This document shows, in pieces, positions 1-6,519 of a stretch of 11,041 nucleotides of DNA. The stretch comes from Micrococcales bacterium. Its GTDB lineage: Bacteria; Actinomycetota; Actinomycetes; Actinomycetales; Dermatophilaceae. Each line of letters opens with the position of its first letter. The first letter of the stretch is position 1. Where the stretch lies: positions 1 to 11,041 of the forward strand of contig JAKDLQ010000057.1 of assembly GCA_030452775.1 (NCBI GenBank). The letters run 5' to 3'. The notes under the pieces were generated by a model that was not told the origin of the DNA, made no database searches, and was given only the letters and a program-made list of their open reading frames with translations. Both the position numbers and the translations under genes were made by a program.

Positions 1-8
1 CCTCGGGT

Positions 9-44
9 CGCGGAGCGCTGTCGTTCCCCCAACACTGCTCCGCG
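9..44. terminator. Imperfect hairpin at the left edge, possible terminator of an upstream gene
   Basis: Arms 9-16 (CGCGGAGC) and 37-44 (GCTCCGCG) are perfectly complementary over 8 bp. A G-U pair, one mismatch and three more pairs (TGT/ACA) follow inside, leaving a loop of about 10 bases rich in C. No T-run follows on either strand, which is common for GC-rich actinobacterial terminators. It may end a plus-strand gene lying left of the window or act as an operator. Its overlap with the GTG at 44 argues against that codon being the helicase start. Confidence 0.35.
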
Positions 45-181
45 TGTCCTCCTCCCCATACCTTCGTTCGGAGCCGGCCCCGGACCGGATTGGCGCCGTT
101 GAGCGCAGCATCGTCCGGCCAGGTCGCGCCGTGGATGCATCGGATGCCGCGATGTCTGTGCGGGGTGGCAGGCTGGCACTG

Positions 182-3100
182 ATGGCGACGAAGGAGCAGG
201 TAGACGTGCTGGACCGCTTCTCTCCGGCGACCGCGGCGTGGTTCCGGAGCAGCTTCCTCGCGCCCACCGCAGCTCAGGTCGGAGCATGGGACGCGATCTC
301 GAGCGGCCACCACTGTCTCGTCGTCGCGCCGACCGGCTCGGGCAAGACCTTGTCCGCGTTCCTCTGGGCCATCGATGCCATGACGCGCGAGCCGGCCCCC
401 GAGGACAGGCTCGCGCGCTGCCGCGTCCTCTACATCTCGCCGATGAAGGCGCTCGCGGTCGACGTCGAGCGCAACCTCCGCGCTCCGCTCGTCGGCATCG
501 GCCATGCCTCGACCCGGCTCGGGGTGCCGATCCCGGACATCGGCGTCTCGGTCCGGTCCGGTGACACCCCGGCGAGCGAGCGCCGCGCCTTCGCCCGCAC
601 CCCGAGCGACATCCTCATCACCACCCCCGAGTCGCTGTTCCTCATGCTCACCTCCTCGGTGCGCGAGGCGCTCCGTGGCATCGAGACCATCATCGTCGAC
701 GAGGTGCATGCCGTCGCCGGGACCAAGCGTGGCGCGCATCTGGCGCTGAGCCTCGAGCGGCTCGACTGGCTGCTGCCGCGGCCGGCTCAGCGGGTCGGGC
801 TCTCGGCGACGGTGCGCCCCGTGGAGGAGGTGGCCCGCTTCCTCGCGGGGGGACGTCCGGTCGAGATCGTCGCGCCAGTATCCGACAAGGAATGGGCCCT
901 CGACGTCGTCGTCCCGGTGCCCGACATGGGCGAGCTGTCCGGGGCTCCGGCGCAGATCTCCCCAGGCGTTCCCGACCTCAGCGGTCCGGCGGCCGGCAAT
1001 GCGCCGCAGGCCTCGATCTGGCCGCACGTGGAGGAGCGAATCGTCGACCTCATCGCCGAGCACCGCTCGACCCTGGTCTTCGCCAACTCCCGCAGGTTGG
1101 CCGAGCGTCTCACCGCCCGGCTCAACGAGATCTGGGAGGAGCGGATGGCAGAGACCGCAGTCGCGCAGGACGTGCGGGCCCCGGCGCAGATCATGGCGCA
1201 GTCGGGAGCGAGCCGCGGGGCGCCGGCCGTTATCGCGCGGGCTCATCACGGATCGGTGAGCAAGGAGCAGCGGGCCGCGATCGAGGAGGACCTCAAGGCA
1301 GGACGGTTGCCCGCGGTCGTCGCGACGAGCAGCCTCGAGCTCGGCATCGACATGGGCGCGGTCGACCTCGTCATCCAGGTCGAGAGCCCGCCGAGCGTCG
1401 CGAGTGGCCTGCAGCGTGTCGGCCGGGCCGGTCACCAGGTGGGGGCGGTGAGCAGGGGCGTGCTCTTCCCGAAGTTCCGCGGCGACCTCGTCCAGACGGC
1501 CGTGGTCGTCGAACGGATGCGTGCCGGCGCCATCGAGTCGCTCCGGGTCCCGGCCAACCCGGTCGACGTCCTCGCTCAGCACATCGTCGCGATGTGCGCC
1601 ATGGACGACTGGACGCTCGCCGGGCTCGAGACCCTCGTGCGCCGGTCAGCGAGTTTCGCCGGCCTGCCACGGTCGGTGCTCGAGGCGACCCTCGACATGC
1701 TCTCGGGCAAGTACCCGAGCGAGGAGTTCGCCGAGCTACGCCCGAGGATCGTCTGGGACCGAGTCACCGACACGCTCACCGGCCGGCGCGGCGCGCAACG
1801 GCTCGCGGTGACGAGCGGGGGCACGATTCCCGACCGGGGGCTCTATGCCGTGTTCCTCGTCTCAGGGGAGGGCGCCGGTCGTCGGGTCGGTGAGCTCGAC
1901 GAGGAGATGGTCTACGAGTCGCGCGTCGGCGATGTCTTCACGCTCGGCACGTCGTCGTGGCGGATCGAGGACATCACCCACGACCGGGTCCTCGTCACGC
2001 CGGCACCGGGTCAGCCCGGACGACTGCCCTTCTGGAAGGGCGACCAGCCCGCGCGTCCGGCCGAGCTCGGCCGGGCCCTGGGCGGATTCGTCCGCGAGGT
2101 CGTCGGTCTCACGGCCGAGCGCGCCCGCAAGCGGGTCAGGGTGGCCGGGCTCGACGAGTGGGCGGCAGACAACCTGCTCGGCTACCTGGCGGAGCAGCGC
2201 GAGGCCACGGGGCACGTGCCCGACGACCGGACCATCGTCGTCGAACGCTTCCGTGACGAGATCGGCGACTGGCGGGTCGCGGTGCTGTCCCCCTTCGGCG
2301 GGCAGGTTCACGCCCCGTGGGCCTTGTGCGTGGCGGCCCGGATGCGGGAACGCTTCGGCGTCGACGTGCAGGCCATGCATGGCGATGACGGCATCGTCTT
2401 CCGGCTCCCCGACCTCGAGTTCGAGGAGGGGACGGACCAAGGGGGCGCGATCGGTCGGCAGCTCGTCGAGCTGGTCACCCTCGAGCCTGAGGATGTCACC
2501 GAGATGGTCACCGCCGAGATCGGTGGATCGGCACTGTTCGCGGCCCGGTTCAGGGAGTGCGCGGCCCGTGCGCTGTTGCTGCCTCGCCGCCGCCCCGACA
2601 AGCGACAGCCACTGTGGCAGCAGCGTCAGCGCTCCGCGCAGCTGCTCGAGGTGGCCAGCCAGTACCCGACCTTCCCGATCGTCCTCGAGGCGGTGCGTGA
2701 GTGCGTCCAGGACGTCTTCGACGTGCCCGGGCTGGTCGACCTCATGACCGACATCCGTTCTCGTGCGGTGACGCTCGTCGAGCTCGAGTCGAGCAAACCC
2801 TCGCCCTTCGCGAGCTCGCTCGCCTTCGGCTACGTCGCGCAGTACCTCTACGAGGGCGACTCCCCGCTCGCCGAACGCCGGGCTGCGGCCCTCGCGCTCG
2901 ACCCGGCCCTGCTGTCCGAGCTGCTCGGGCAGGGCGAGGCGCTCGCCCTGCGCGACCTGCTCGATCCGCAGGCCGTCGCCACGACCGAGGCGCAGCTGCA
3001 ACGGCTCACCCCCGAGCGCGGCGCCCGCGACGCGGAGGACCTCGCCGACCTGGTCCGCGTCCTCGGGCCGCTGTCCGTCGGTGACATCGTGGCGCGAGCC

Positions 3101-4915
3101 GCCGAAGGCTTCGAGCCGCCGGGGATCGAGGCAGCCCTGCGAGAGTTGGAGAGCTCCCGACGGGTCATCGCGGTTCGGGTCGCCGGGCAGGACCGATGGG
3201 CTGCCATCGAGGACGCCGGCCGGCTCCGCGACGCGCTCGGCACGGCGCTGCCCGTGGGGGTCCCACACGCCTTCCTCGAGCCGGTCCCCGATCCGCTCGC
3301 GGACCTCGTCGCCCGGTTCGCCCGCACCCACGGCCCGTTCACGGCCGACACCGTGGCCCGATGGTGGGGGCTCGGCCCGGCCGTCGGCCACGACGCCCTT
3401 CGCCGGCTCGTCTCTGCGGGGAGGCTCGTCGAGGGTGAGCTGCTCCCGGTCGAGAACGGCGGTGGCCGCGGGCCGGAGTTCTGCGACGCAGAGGTCCTGC
3501 GGCTGCTCCGACGCCGTTCCCTCGCTGCGTTGCGCCACGAGGTCGAGCCGGTCACCCAACGCGACCTGGCCCGTTTCCTGCCCCAGTGGCAGGGCATCGG
3601 GGCCGGGTTGCGCGGCCGGGAGGGCCTGCTGCGCGCCGTCGAGCAGCTCACCGGGGCGGTCGTGCCGGCCAGCGCCCTCGAGACGCTCATCCTCCCGGCG
3701 CGGGTGGTCGACTACCGGCCTGCCATGCTCGACGAGGCGATGAGCGCGGGTGAGGTGACGTGGCGCGGCCACGGGGCTCTGCCGGGCGATGACGGCTGGA
3801 TCAGCCTGCACCTGAGCGAGACGGCATACCTCACGCTCGTTCCGCCGGAGGAGCGGGAGCTCACCGACGCCGAGCGCGCCGTCCTCGTCGGGCTCCGCGA
3901 TGGCGGCGCATGGTTCTTCCGGGCCCTCGCCGGGCATCTCGAACTCGGCGACACCGAGCTGCTCGACGCGCTGTGGTCGCTGCTCTGGTCGGGACAGGTC
4001 ACCGGCGACACGATCGCGCCGCTGCGGGCACTGCTGTCCGGCGGACGCACCACCCACCGGCGCGCCGCCCGCGGCCCCCGGGGACCCCGGGGACCCCGGG
4101 GGAGCCGGTATGCCGCGCGCCGCGGAACGCTCGGACGGTTCGGCTCCCTGCCGGAGATCCCCCCGACTCGCGGACTGGTGGCCTCGTGCCCGGCGACAGG
4201 CGTTGGACGGTGGAGCGCCCTTCCCCCTGCCGAGACCGATCCGACCGTGCGGGCGGTCACGAGCGCCGAACTGCTCCTCGATCGCTACGGCGTGCTCACA
4301 CGGGGCTCGGTCGTCTCGGAGGAGGTTCCTGGTGGTTTCGCCGCCGTCTATCGGGTGCTCGCAGCCGCAGAGGAGGCCGGGAAGGTGCGGCGGGGGTACT
4401 TCGTCGAGTCGCTCGGCGCTTCTCAGTTCGCGGCCCCGGGCGCGGTCGACCGGCTTCGGTCCTTGGCGCGACTGCCCTCTGCCGCGCTGCCGGACCGACC
4501 CCGTCCCATTGATACTCAGGCCTTGGTGCTCGCCGCGCGCGACCCTGCCAACCCCTATGGCGCCGGGTTGGCTTGGCCCGACCGACCCACCACCGAGCCG
4601 GCCCAGGACCACAGCAGACGCAAGGGTCACCAACCCGGCCGCAAGGCGGGCGCACTCGTCGTGCTCGTCGACGGCGAACTCGTCCTCTACGTCGAGCGCG
4701 GCGGTCGGACCATGCTGTGCTGGTCAGACGACGTCGTGGAGCTGCAGGCCGCGGCCGACGCGCTCGCCCGGTCCGTCCGGGAAGGCGCGCTCGGGCGGCT
4801 CACCGTCGAGAAGGCCGACGGCACATCGGTGCTGCGGTCGGATCACCCTCTCGTGCAGGCGCTTTCGCAGGCAGGCTTCCACCTGACGCCGCGCGGTTTG
4901 CGGCTGCGCCGGTGA
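182..4915 (+). CDS. lhr: Lhr-type ATP-dependent DNA helicase (superfamily 2, DEAD/DEAH-like)
   Basis: This is a 1577-residue cytoplasmic helicase. Bacterial Lhr enzymes are 3'-to-5' ATP-driven translocases that unwind DNA and RNA:DNA duplexes and act in DNA repair; E. coli Lhr has about 1538 residues, so this copy is full length. Numbered from the ATG at 182: Walker A APTGSGKT is at 49-56, the DEVH box at 173-176, SAT at 208-210, motif IV around 297-303 (TLVFANS), HHG at 355-357, TSSLELGID at 382-390, and motif VI QRVGRAGH at 411-418. The remaining two thirds is the long Lhr-specific C-terminal part (winged-helix and beta-barrel region plus C-terminal domain), with no interruption or frameshift. 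I chose ATG 182 because homology-like sequence (VLDRFSPAT...FLAPTAAQ) begins just after it. GTG 44 and ATG 152 are in frame, but the residues they add are unstructured and the GTG overlaps a hairpin. No SOS box is visible upstream. The nei glycosylase gene that follows lhr in mycobacteria is absent here; the gene ends at a hairpin facing a convergent gene. Confidence 0.95.
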   Translation: MATKEQVDVLDRFSPATAAWFRSSFLAPTAAQVGAWDAISSGHHCLVVAPTGSGKTLSAFLWAIDAMTREPAPEDRLARCRVLYISPMKALAVDVERNLRAPLVGIGHASTRLGVPIPDIGVSVRSGDTPASERRAFARTPSDILITTPESLFLMLTSSVREALRGIETIIVDEVHAVAGTKRGAHLALSLERLDWLLPRPAQRVGLSATVRPVEEVARFLAGGRPVEIVAPVSDKEWALDVVVPVPDMGELSGAPAQISPGVPDLSGPAAGNAPQASIWPHVEERIVDLIAEHRSTLVFANSRRLAERLTARLNEIWEERMAETAVAQDVRAPAQIMAQSGASRGAPAVIARAHHGSVSKEQRAAIEEDLKAGRLPAVVATSSLELGIDMGAVDLVIQVESPPSVASGLQRVGRAGHQVGAVSRGVLFPKFRGDLVQTAVVVERMRAGAIESLRVPANPVDVLAQHIVAMCAMDDWTLAGLETLVRRSASFAGLPRSVLEATLDMLSGKYPSEEFAELRPRIVWDRVTDTLTGRRGAQRLAVTSGGTIPDRGLYAVFLVSGEGAGRRVGELDEEMVYESRVGDVFTLGTSSWRIEDITHDRVLVTPAPGQPGRLPFWKGDQPARPAELGRALGGFVREVVGLTAERARKRVRVAGLDEWAADNLLGYLAEQREATGHVPDDRTIVVERFRDEIGDWRVAVLSPFGGQVHAPWALCVAARMRERFGVDVQAMHGDDGIVFRLPDLEFEEGTDQGGAIGRQLVELVTLEPEDVTEMVTAEIGGSALFAARFRECAARALLLPRRRPDKRQPLWQQRQRSAQLLEVASQYPTFPIVLEAVRECVQDVFDVPGLVDLMTDIRSRAVTLVELESSKPSPFASSLAFGYVAQYLYEGDSPLAERRAAALALDPALLSELLGQGEALALRDLLDPQAVATTEAQLQRLTPERGARDAEDLADLVRVLGPLSVGDIVARAAEGFEPPGIEAALRELESSRRVIAVRVAGQDRWAAIEDAGRLRDALGTALPVGVPHAFLEPVPDPLADLVARFARTHGPFTADTVARWWGLGPAVGHDALRRLVSAGRLVEGELLPVENGGGRGPEFCDAEVLRLLRRRSLAALRHEVEPVTQRDLARFLPQWQGIGAGLRGREGLLRAVEQLTGAVVPASALETLILPARVVDYRPAMLDEAMSAGEVTWRGHGALPGDDGWISLHLSETAYLTLVPPEERELTDAERAVLVGLRDGGAWFFRALAGHLELGDTELLDALWSLLWSGQVTGDTIAPLRALLSGGRTTHRRAARGPRGPRGPRGSRYAARRGTLGRFGSLPEIPPTRGLVASCPATGVGRWSALPPAETDPTVRAVTSAELLLDRYGVLTRGSVVSEEVPGGFAAVYRVLAAAEEAGKVRRGYFVESLGASQFAAPGAVDRLRSLARLPSAALPDRPRPIDTQALVLAARDPANPYGAGLAWPDRPTTEPAQDHSRRKGHQPGRKAGALVVLVDGELVLYVERGGRTMLCWSDDVVELQAAADALARSVREGALGRLTVEKADGTSVLRSDHPLVQALSQAGFHLTPRGLRLRR
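4076..4099 (+). repeat. Tandem 9-bp repeat inside lhr encoding Arg-Gly-Pro units
   Basis: The unit CCCCGGGGA is repeated about 2.7 times in frame. With the flanking codons it gives an (RGP)3-RG stretch at residues 1297-1307 of the helicase, inside a basic linker (RRAARGP...GSRYAARRG) ahead of the last domain. Each unit is three codons, so slippage would add or remove residues without breaking the frame. The unit contains the self-complementary CCCCGGGG. It is most simply a flexible basic linker and may contact nucleic acid. Confidence 0.8.
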
Positions 4916-4959
4916 TCGCGGTGCCCAACCAAGATCGGAGCGTCGAGCCACCAAGACGC

Positions 4960-4995
4960 GACTGACCCGCCCGTATGCTGCCGGGCGGGTCAGTC
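4960..4995. terminator. Perfect 14-bp hairpin between convergent genes, probable bidirectional terminator
   Basis: The left arm at 4960-4973 (GACTGACCCGCCCG) is exactly complementary to the right arm at 4982-4995, with an 8-base loop (TATGCTGC). It starts 44 bases after the helicase stop and ends 14 bases before the stop of the minus-strand small gene. That is the expected place for a terminator shared by two converging transcripts. Neither side has a run of T, so it would be a T-less, high-GC type. Confidence 0.8.
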
Positions 4996-5009
4996 ACGTC
5001 AGTCGGTGC

Positions 5010-5189
5010 TCAGCTCGTCGTGGCGTCGTACGCGGTGCCTCGCGGACGACGGGCCATCCGCACGGCCGCCGCGCCGAGAGCCATCAAGGTGCCGCCGAAG
5101 ACCACCATCGACATGCTGTTGAAGCCGGTGTAGGCGAGGGCGCCGCCGCCCGCGACGCTGCCGGCGGTGGTCGCGATCTTTCCGTACAT
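5010..5189 (-). CDS. 59-residue membrane micro-protein with LAYTG sorting-signal-like motif
   Basis: This short gene reads ATG at 5189 to TGA at 5010. The protein starts MYGKIATTAGSVAGGG, then LAYTG at residues 18-22, a hydrophobic segment at about 23-43 (FNSMSMVVFGG...LGAAAV), an arginine-rich stop at 44-50 (RMARRPR) and the tail GTAYDATTS. The order pentapeptide, hydrophobic helix, positive residues is that of a sortase sorting signal, and LAxTG is the motif known for actinobacterial class E sortases. Only 17 residues precede the motif and no classical signal peptide is present, so cleavage by a sortase is inference; it may simply be a one-helix membrane protein. A strong GGAG ribosome site lies 7 bases upstream of the ATG. 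It follows the glycosyltransferase gene on the same strand after 73 bases and ends at the 4960-4995 hairpin, so the two genes are probably co-transcribed. I do not recognise a named family. Confidence 0.8.
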   Translation of the reverse strand: MYGKIATTAGSVAGGGALAYTGFNSMSMVVFGGTLMALGAAAVRMARRPRGTAYDATTS

Positions 5190-5194
5190 ACTTG

Positions 5195-5202
5195 TTCTCC
5201 TT
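5195..5202 (-). promoter_or_regulatory. Strong ribosome binding site of the micro-protein gene
   Basis: On the minus strand this reads AAGGAGAA, with the GGAG core seven bases before the ATG at 5189. It is the main support for the short gene being translated, because the ORF itself is too short to be convincing by length. Confidence 0.8.
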
Positions 5203-5262
5203 TGTTGGGTGCCTGCCTTGGACAGGCTCGTGGATTGCCTTGCTGGTGGATGTCGTGGTGGC

Positions 5263-6357
5263 TCAGCGCGAAAGCCCGGCGGGCGCGGGCTCGGTCACGT
5301 GGTGCCAAGTCGCCTGTCGGCGCAGGGCGATGTCCCATGCGGAACGGATCAGGACGGCCATGAGGAAGGCGTCGAAGGCCATCTCGAGGACCAGCGGCAG
5401 CGCGACCAGCCTGGCTCGCCATCCTGCCGTCCAGACCGTGACGAGCCGTTCGGCGAGGAAGATCGCACCGATCCCGACCCAGATCGGGGACCAGTGCAGG
5501 CCGAAGATCAGCAGACCACTGACAAGGACGACAAGGTAGAGGGTGAACAGGATCACGCCAGCGGCCATCCCCGCCTGCTGTCCGACGTAGGGCAGGGTGA
5601 CCCGAGTGAGGCCGTAGGCACCGAGGTTCTCCAGCGCCCCGCGCTGCCACCGCAGTCGCTGATGCCACAGGTCGCGCCAGGTCGGCATGGTCTCTGTGTA
5701 GACGCGGCAACTGCGGGGCGAGATCATCCGGAACCCGAGCGACTTCAGCGCGAGGGTGATCTCGTTGTCCTCGGTCAGCGCCCTCGTGTCGTAGAACTCG
5801 CCGCTGGGCCGGTGCTCGCTGACGGCCTGGAGCGCCGGCCACCGGAACATGGTCGCGGTGCCGGTAAGGACCGACACCTTGCCCTTCTTGACGGCGATCT
5901 CCCGGGCGTAGCGGGCGTACTCGTTGCGCTGCATCTGAGCCAGCAGGCCTGGGCGGTCATCGCCGTAGAAGATGCCGCCGACTGCGCCGATGTCCTGCCT
6001 GTCGTCGAAGGCCCGCGTCGCCACCTCGATCCATCGCGGATGCAGGGTTGAGTCGGCGTCCATGGCGAGCACGAGGTCCTGCTCAGCCCATTCGAAGGTG
6101 GCTGCCTCCTGGGTGATCGCCTGGTTGAGAGCACCCGCCTTCTTGTGGGTGTTGTCCTGGGTGACGAAGACCGCGGCGCCCTGCGCGAGCGCCAGCTCGG
6201 CTGTCTCGTCGGTGCAGTTGTCGGCCACCACGACGATGCGCTCTGGCGGCCGGGTCTGCTGCTGCAGCGATCTCAGGGTCGCCACGATGTGCTCGGCCTC
6301 GTTGTGTGCCGGCACGAAGGCATGGACGCGGAACGCGTCGGTGTCAGCCTGTTGCAC
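5263..6357 (-). CDS. Processive GT2-family glycosyltransferase, membrane-anchored (cellulose/chitin/PNAG synthase-like)
   Basis: This 364-residue protein is a family 2 inverting glycosyltransferase that would transfer sugar from a nucleotide-sugar at the inner membrane face. Visible motifs: N-terminal VHAFVPAHNE (11-20), ADNCTDET (45-52) in the nucleotide fold, DAD at 100-102 (metal/UDP binding), TGTATMFR (165-172), TED at 195-197 (catalytic base) and QRLRW at 233-237, the QxxRW signature of processive synthases. Three to four hydrophobic segments follow (about 262-285, 287-303, 318-340), so the catalytic domain is cytoplasmic and the C-terminus sits in the membrane. There is no N-terminal membrane pair as in larger cellulose synthases and no PilZ domain. 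The sugar and product cannot be read from sequence. The start is GTG at 6357, preceded by a GGGGGG run as ribosome site. The micro-protein gene lies downstream and an AT-rich promoter region upstream. Confidence 0.88.
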   Translation of the reverse strand: MQQADTDAFRVHAFVPAHNEAEHIVATLRSLQQQTRPPERIVVVADNCTDETAELALAQGAAVFVTQDNTHKKAGALNQAITQEAATFEWAEQDLVLAMDADSTLHPRWIEVATRAFDDRQDIGAVGGIFYGDDRPGLLAQMQRNEYARYAREIAVKKGKVSVLTGTATMFRWPALQAVSEHRPSGEFYDTRALTEDNEITLALKSLGFRMISPRSCRVYTETMPTWRDLWHQRLRWQRGALENLGAYGLTRVTLPYVGQQAGMAAGVILFTLYLVVLVSGLLIFGLHWSPIWVGIGAIFLAERLVTVWTAGWRARLVALPLVLEMAFDAFLMAVLIRSAWDIALRRQATWHHVTEPAPAGLSR

Positions 6358-6419
6358 GGATTCCCCCCAGAGCCCAATCGGGCGTCTCGTCTCAGCGGCC
6401 CCCCAGCCGCAGCACCAGA

Positions 6420-6434
6420 CTGTACAGGATCTGT
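6420..6434. repeat. Overlapping small palindromes in the glycosyltransferase leader
   Basis: CTGTACAG at 6420-6427 is a perfect palindrome, and it overlaps ACAG-GAT-CTGT at 6424-6434, a second symmetric element. Both share the ACAG/CTGT half site and lie just downstream of the candidate promoter. This could be an operator for a dimeric regulator. Its short length makes chance quite possible. Confidence 0.3.
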
Positions 6435-6441
6435 CCTTTCT

Positions 6442-6469
6442 TGACTATTCCTTTACCAAATGTGGTCAA
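6442..6469 (-). promoter_or_regulatory. Candidate sigma-70-type promoter of the glycosyltransferase/micro-protein pair
   Basis: On the minus strand TTGACC (6464-6469) is a close match to the -35 consensus. It is followed after 16 bases by TAGTCA (6442-6447), a moderate -10 element. The surrounding 60 bases 6421-6480 contain only 24 G or C, in strong contrast to the neighbouring coding DNA, which fits a promoter. The 5' leader to the GTG at 6357 would be about 80 bases. An alternative -10 is TACAGT at 6421-6426. Confidence 0.45.
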
Positions 6470-6483
6470 ATCCGACACAAGCA

Positions 6484-6504
6484 GATGCCAACGGGGGTGG
6501 CATC
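6484..6504 (-). terminator. Hairpin after the MFS gene, probable terminator
   Basis: The arms GATGCCA (6484-6490) and TGGCATC (6498-6504) pair perfectly around a 7-base loop. On the minus strand the hairpin begins 15 bases past the stop of the MFS gene and is followed by a partly T-rich stretch (TGCTTGTGTC). It probably ends the glpD-MFS-MFS transcript and separates it from the glycosyltransferase promoter. Confidence 0.6.
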
Positions 6505-6519
6505 CCGCTGGGGTGGCCG

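Noticed and set aside
1862..4633. Open frame of 923 codons on the minus strand opposite lhr
   Set aside because: It mirrors the codon phase of the helicase gene in very GC-rich DNA, has low-complexity arginine/glycine/glutamate composition and no recognisable domain, and lies inside a gene with intact motifs.
5211..5227. Small GCCTG/CAGGC hairpin between the GT2 and micro-protein genes
   Set aside because: Only five pairs with a 7-base loop and no T-run; too weak to call a terminator and expected by chance in GC-rich DNA.
5084..5842. Minus-strand 252-codon open frame overlapping both the GT2 and the micro-protein genes
   Set aside because: Frame-shifted shadow with arginine/proline-rich low complexity. 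It conflicts with the well-supported GT2 frame and the micro-protein frame with its strong ribosome site.
5167..6051. Plus-strand 294-codon open frame over the glycosyltransferase
   Set aside because: Antisense shadow of the GT2 gene; the minus strand carries the DAD, TED and QxxRW motifs.
6360..6519. Possible riboswitch in the glycosyltransferase leader
   Set aside because: I looked for the conserved cores of the c-di-GMP and c-di-AMP riboswitch classes on the minus strand and saw neither; only short palindromes and promoter-like hexamers are present.
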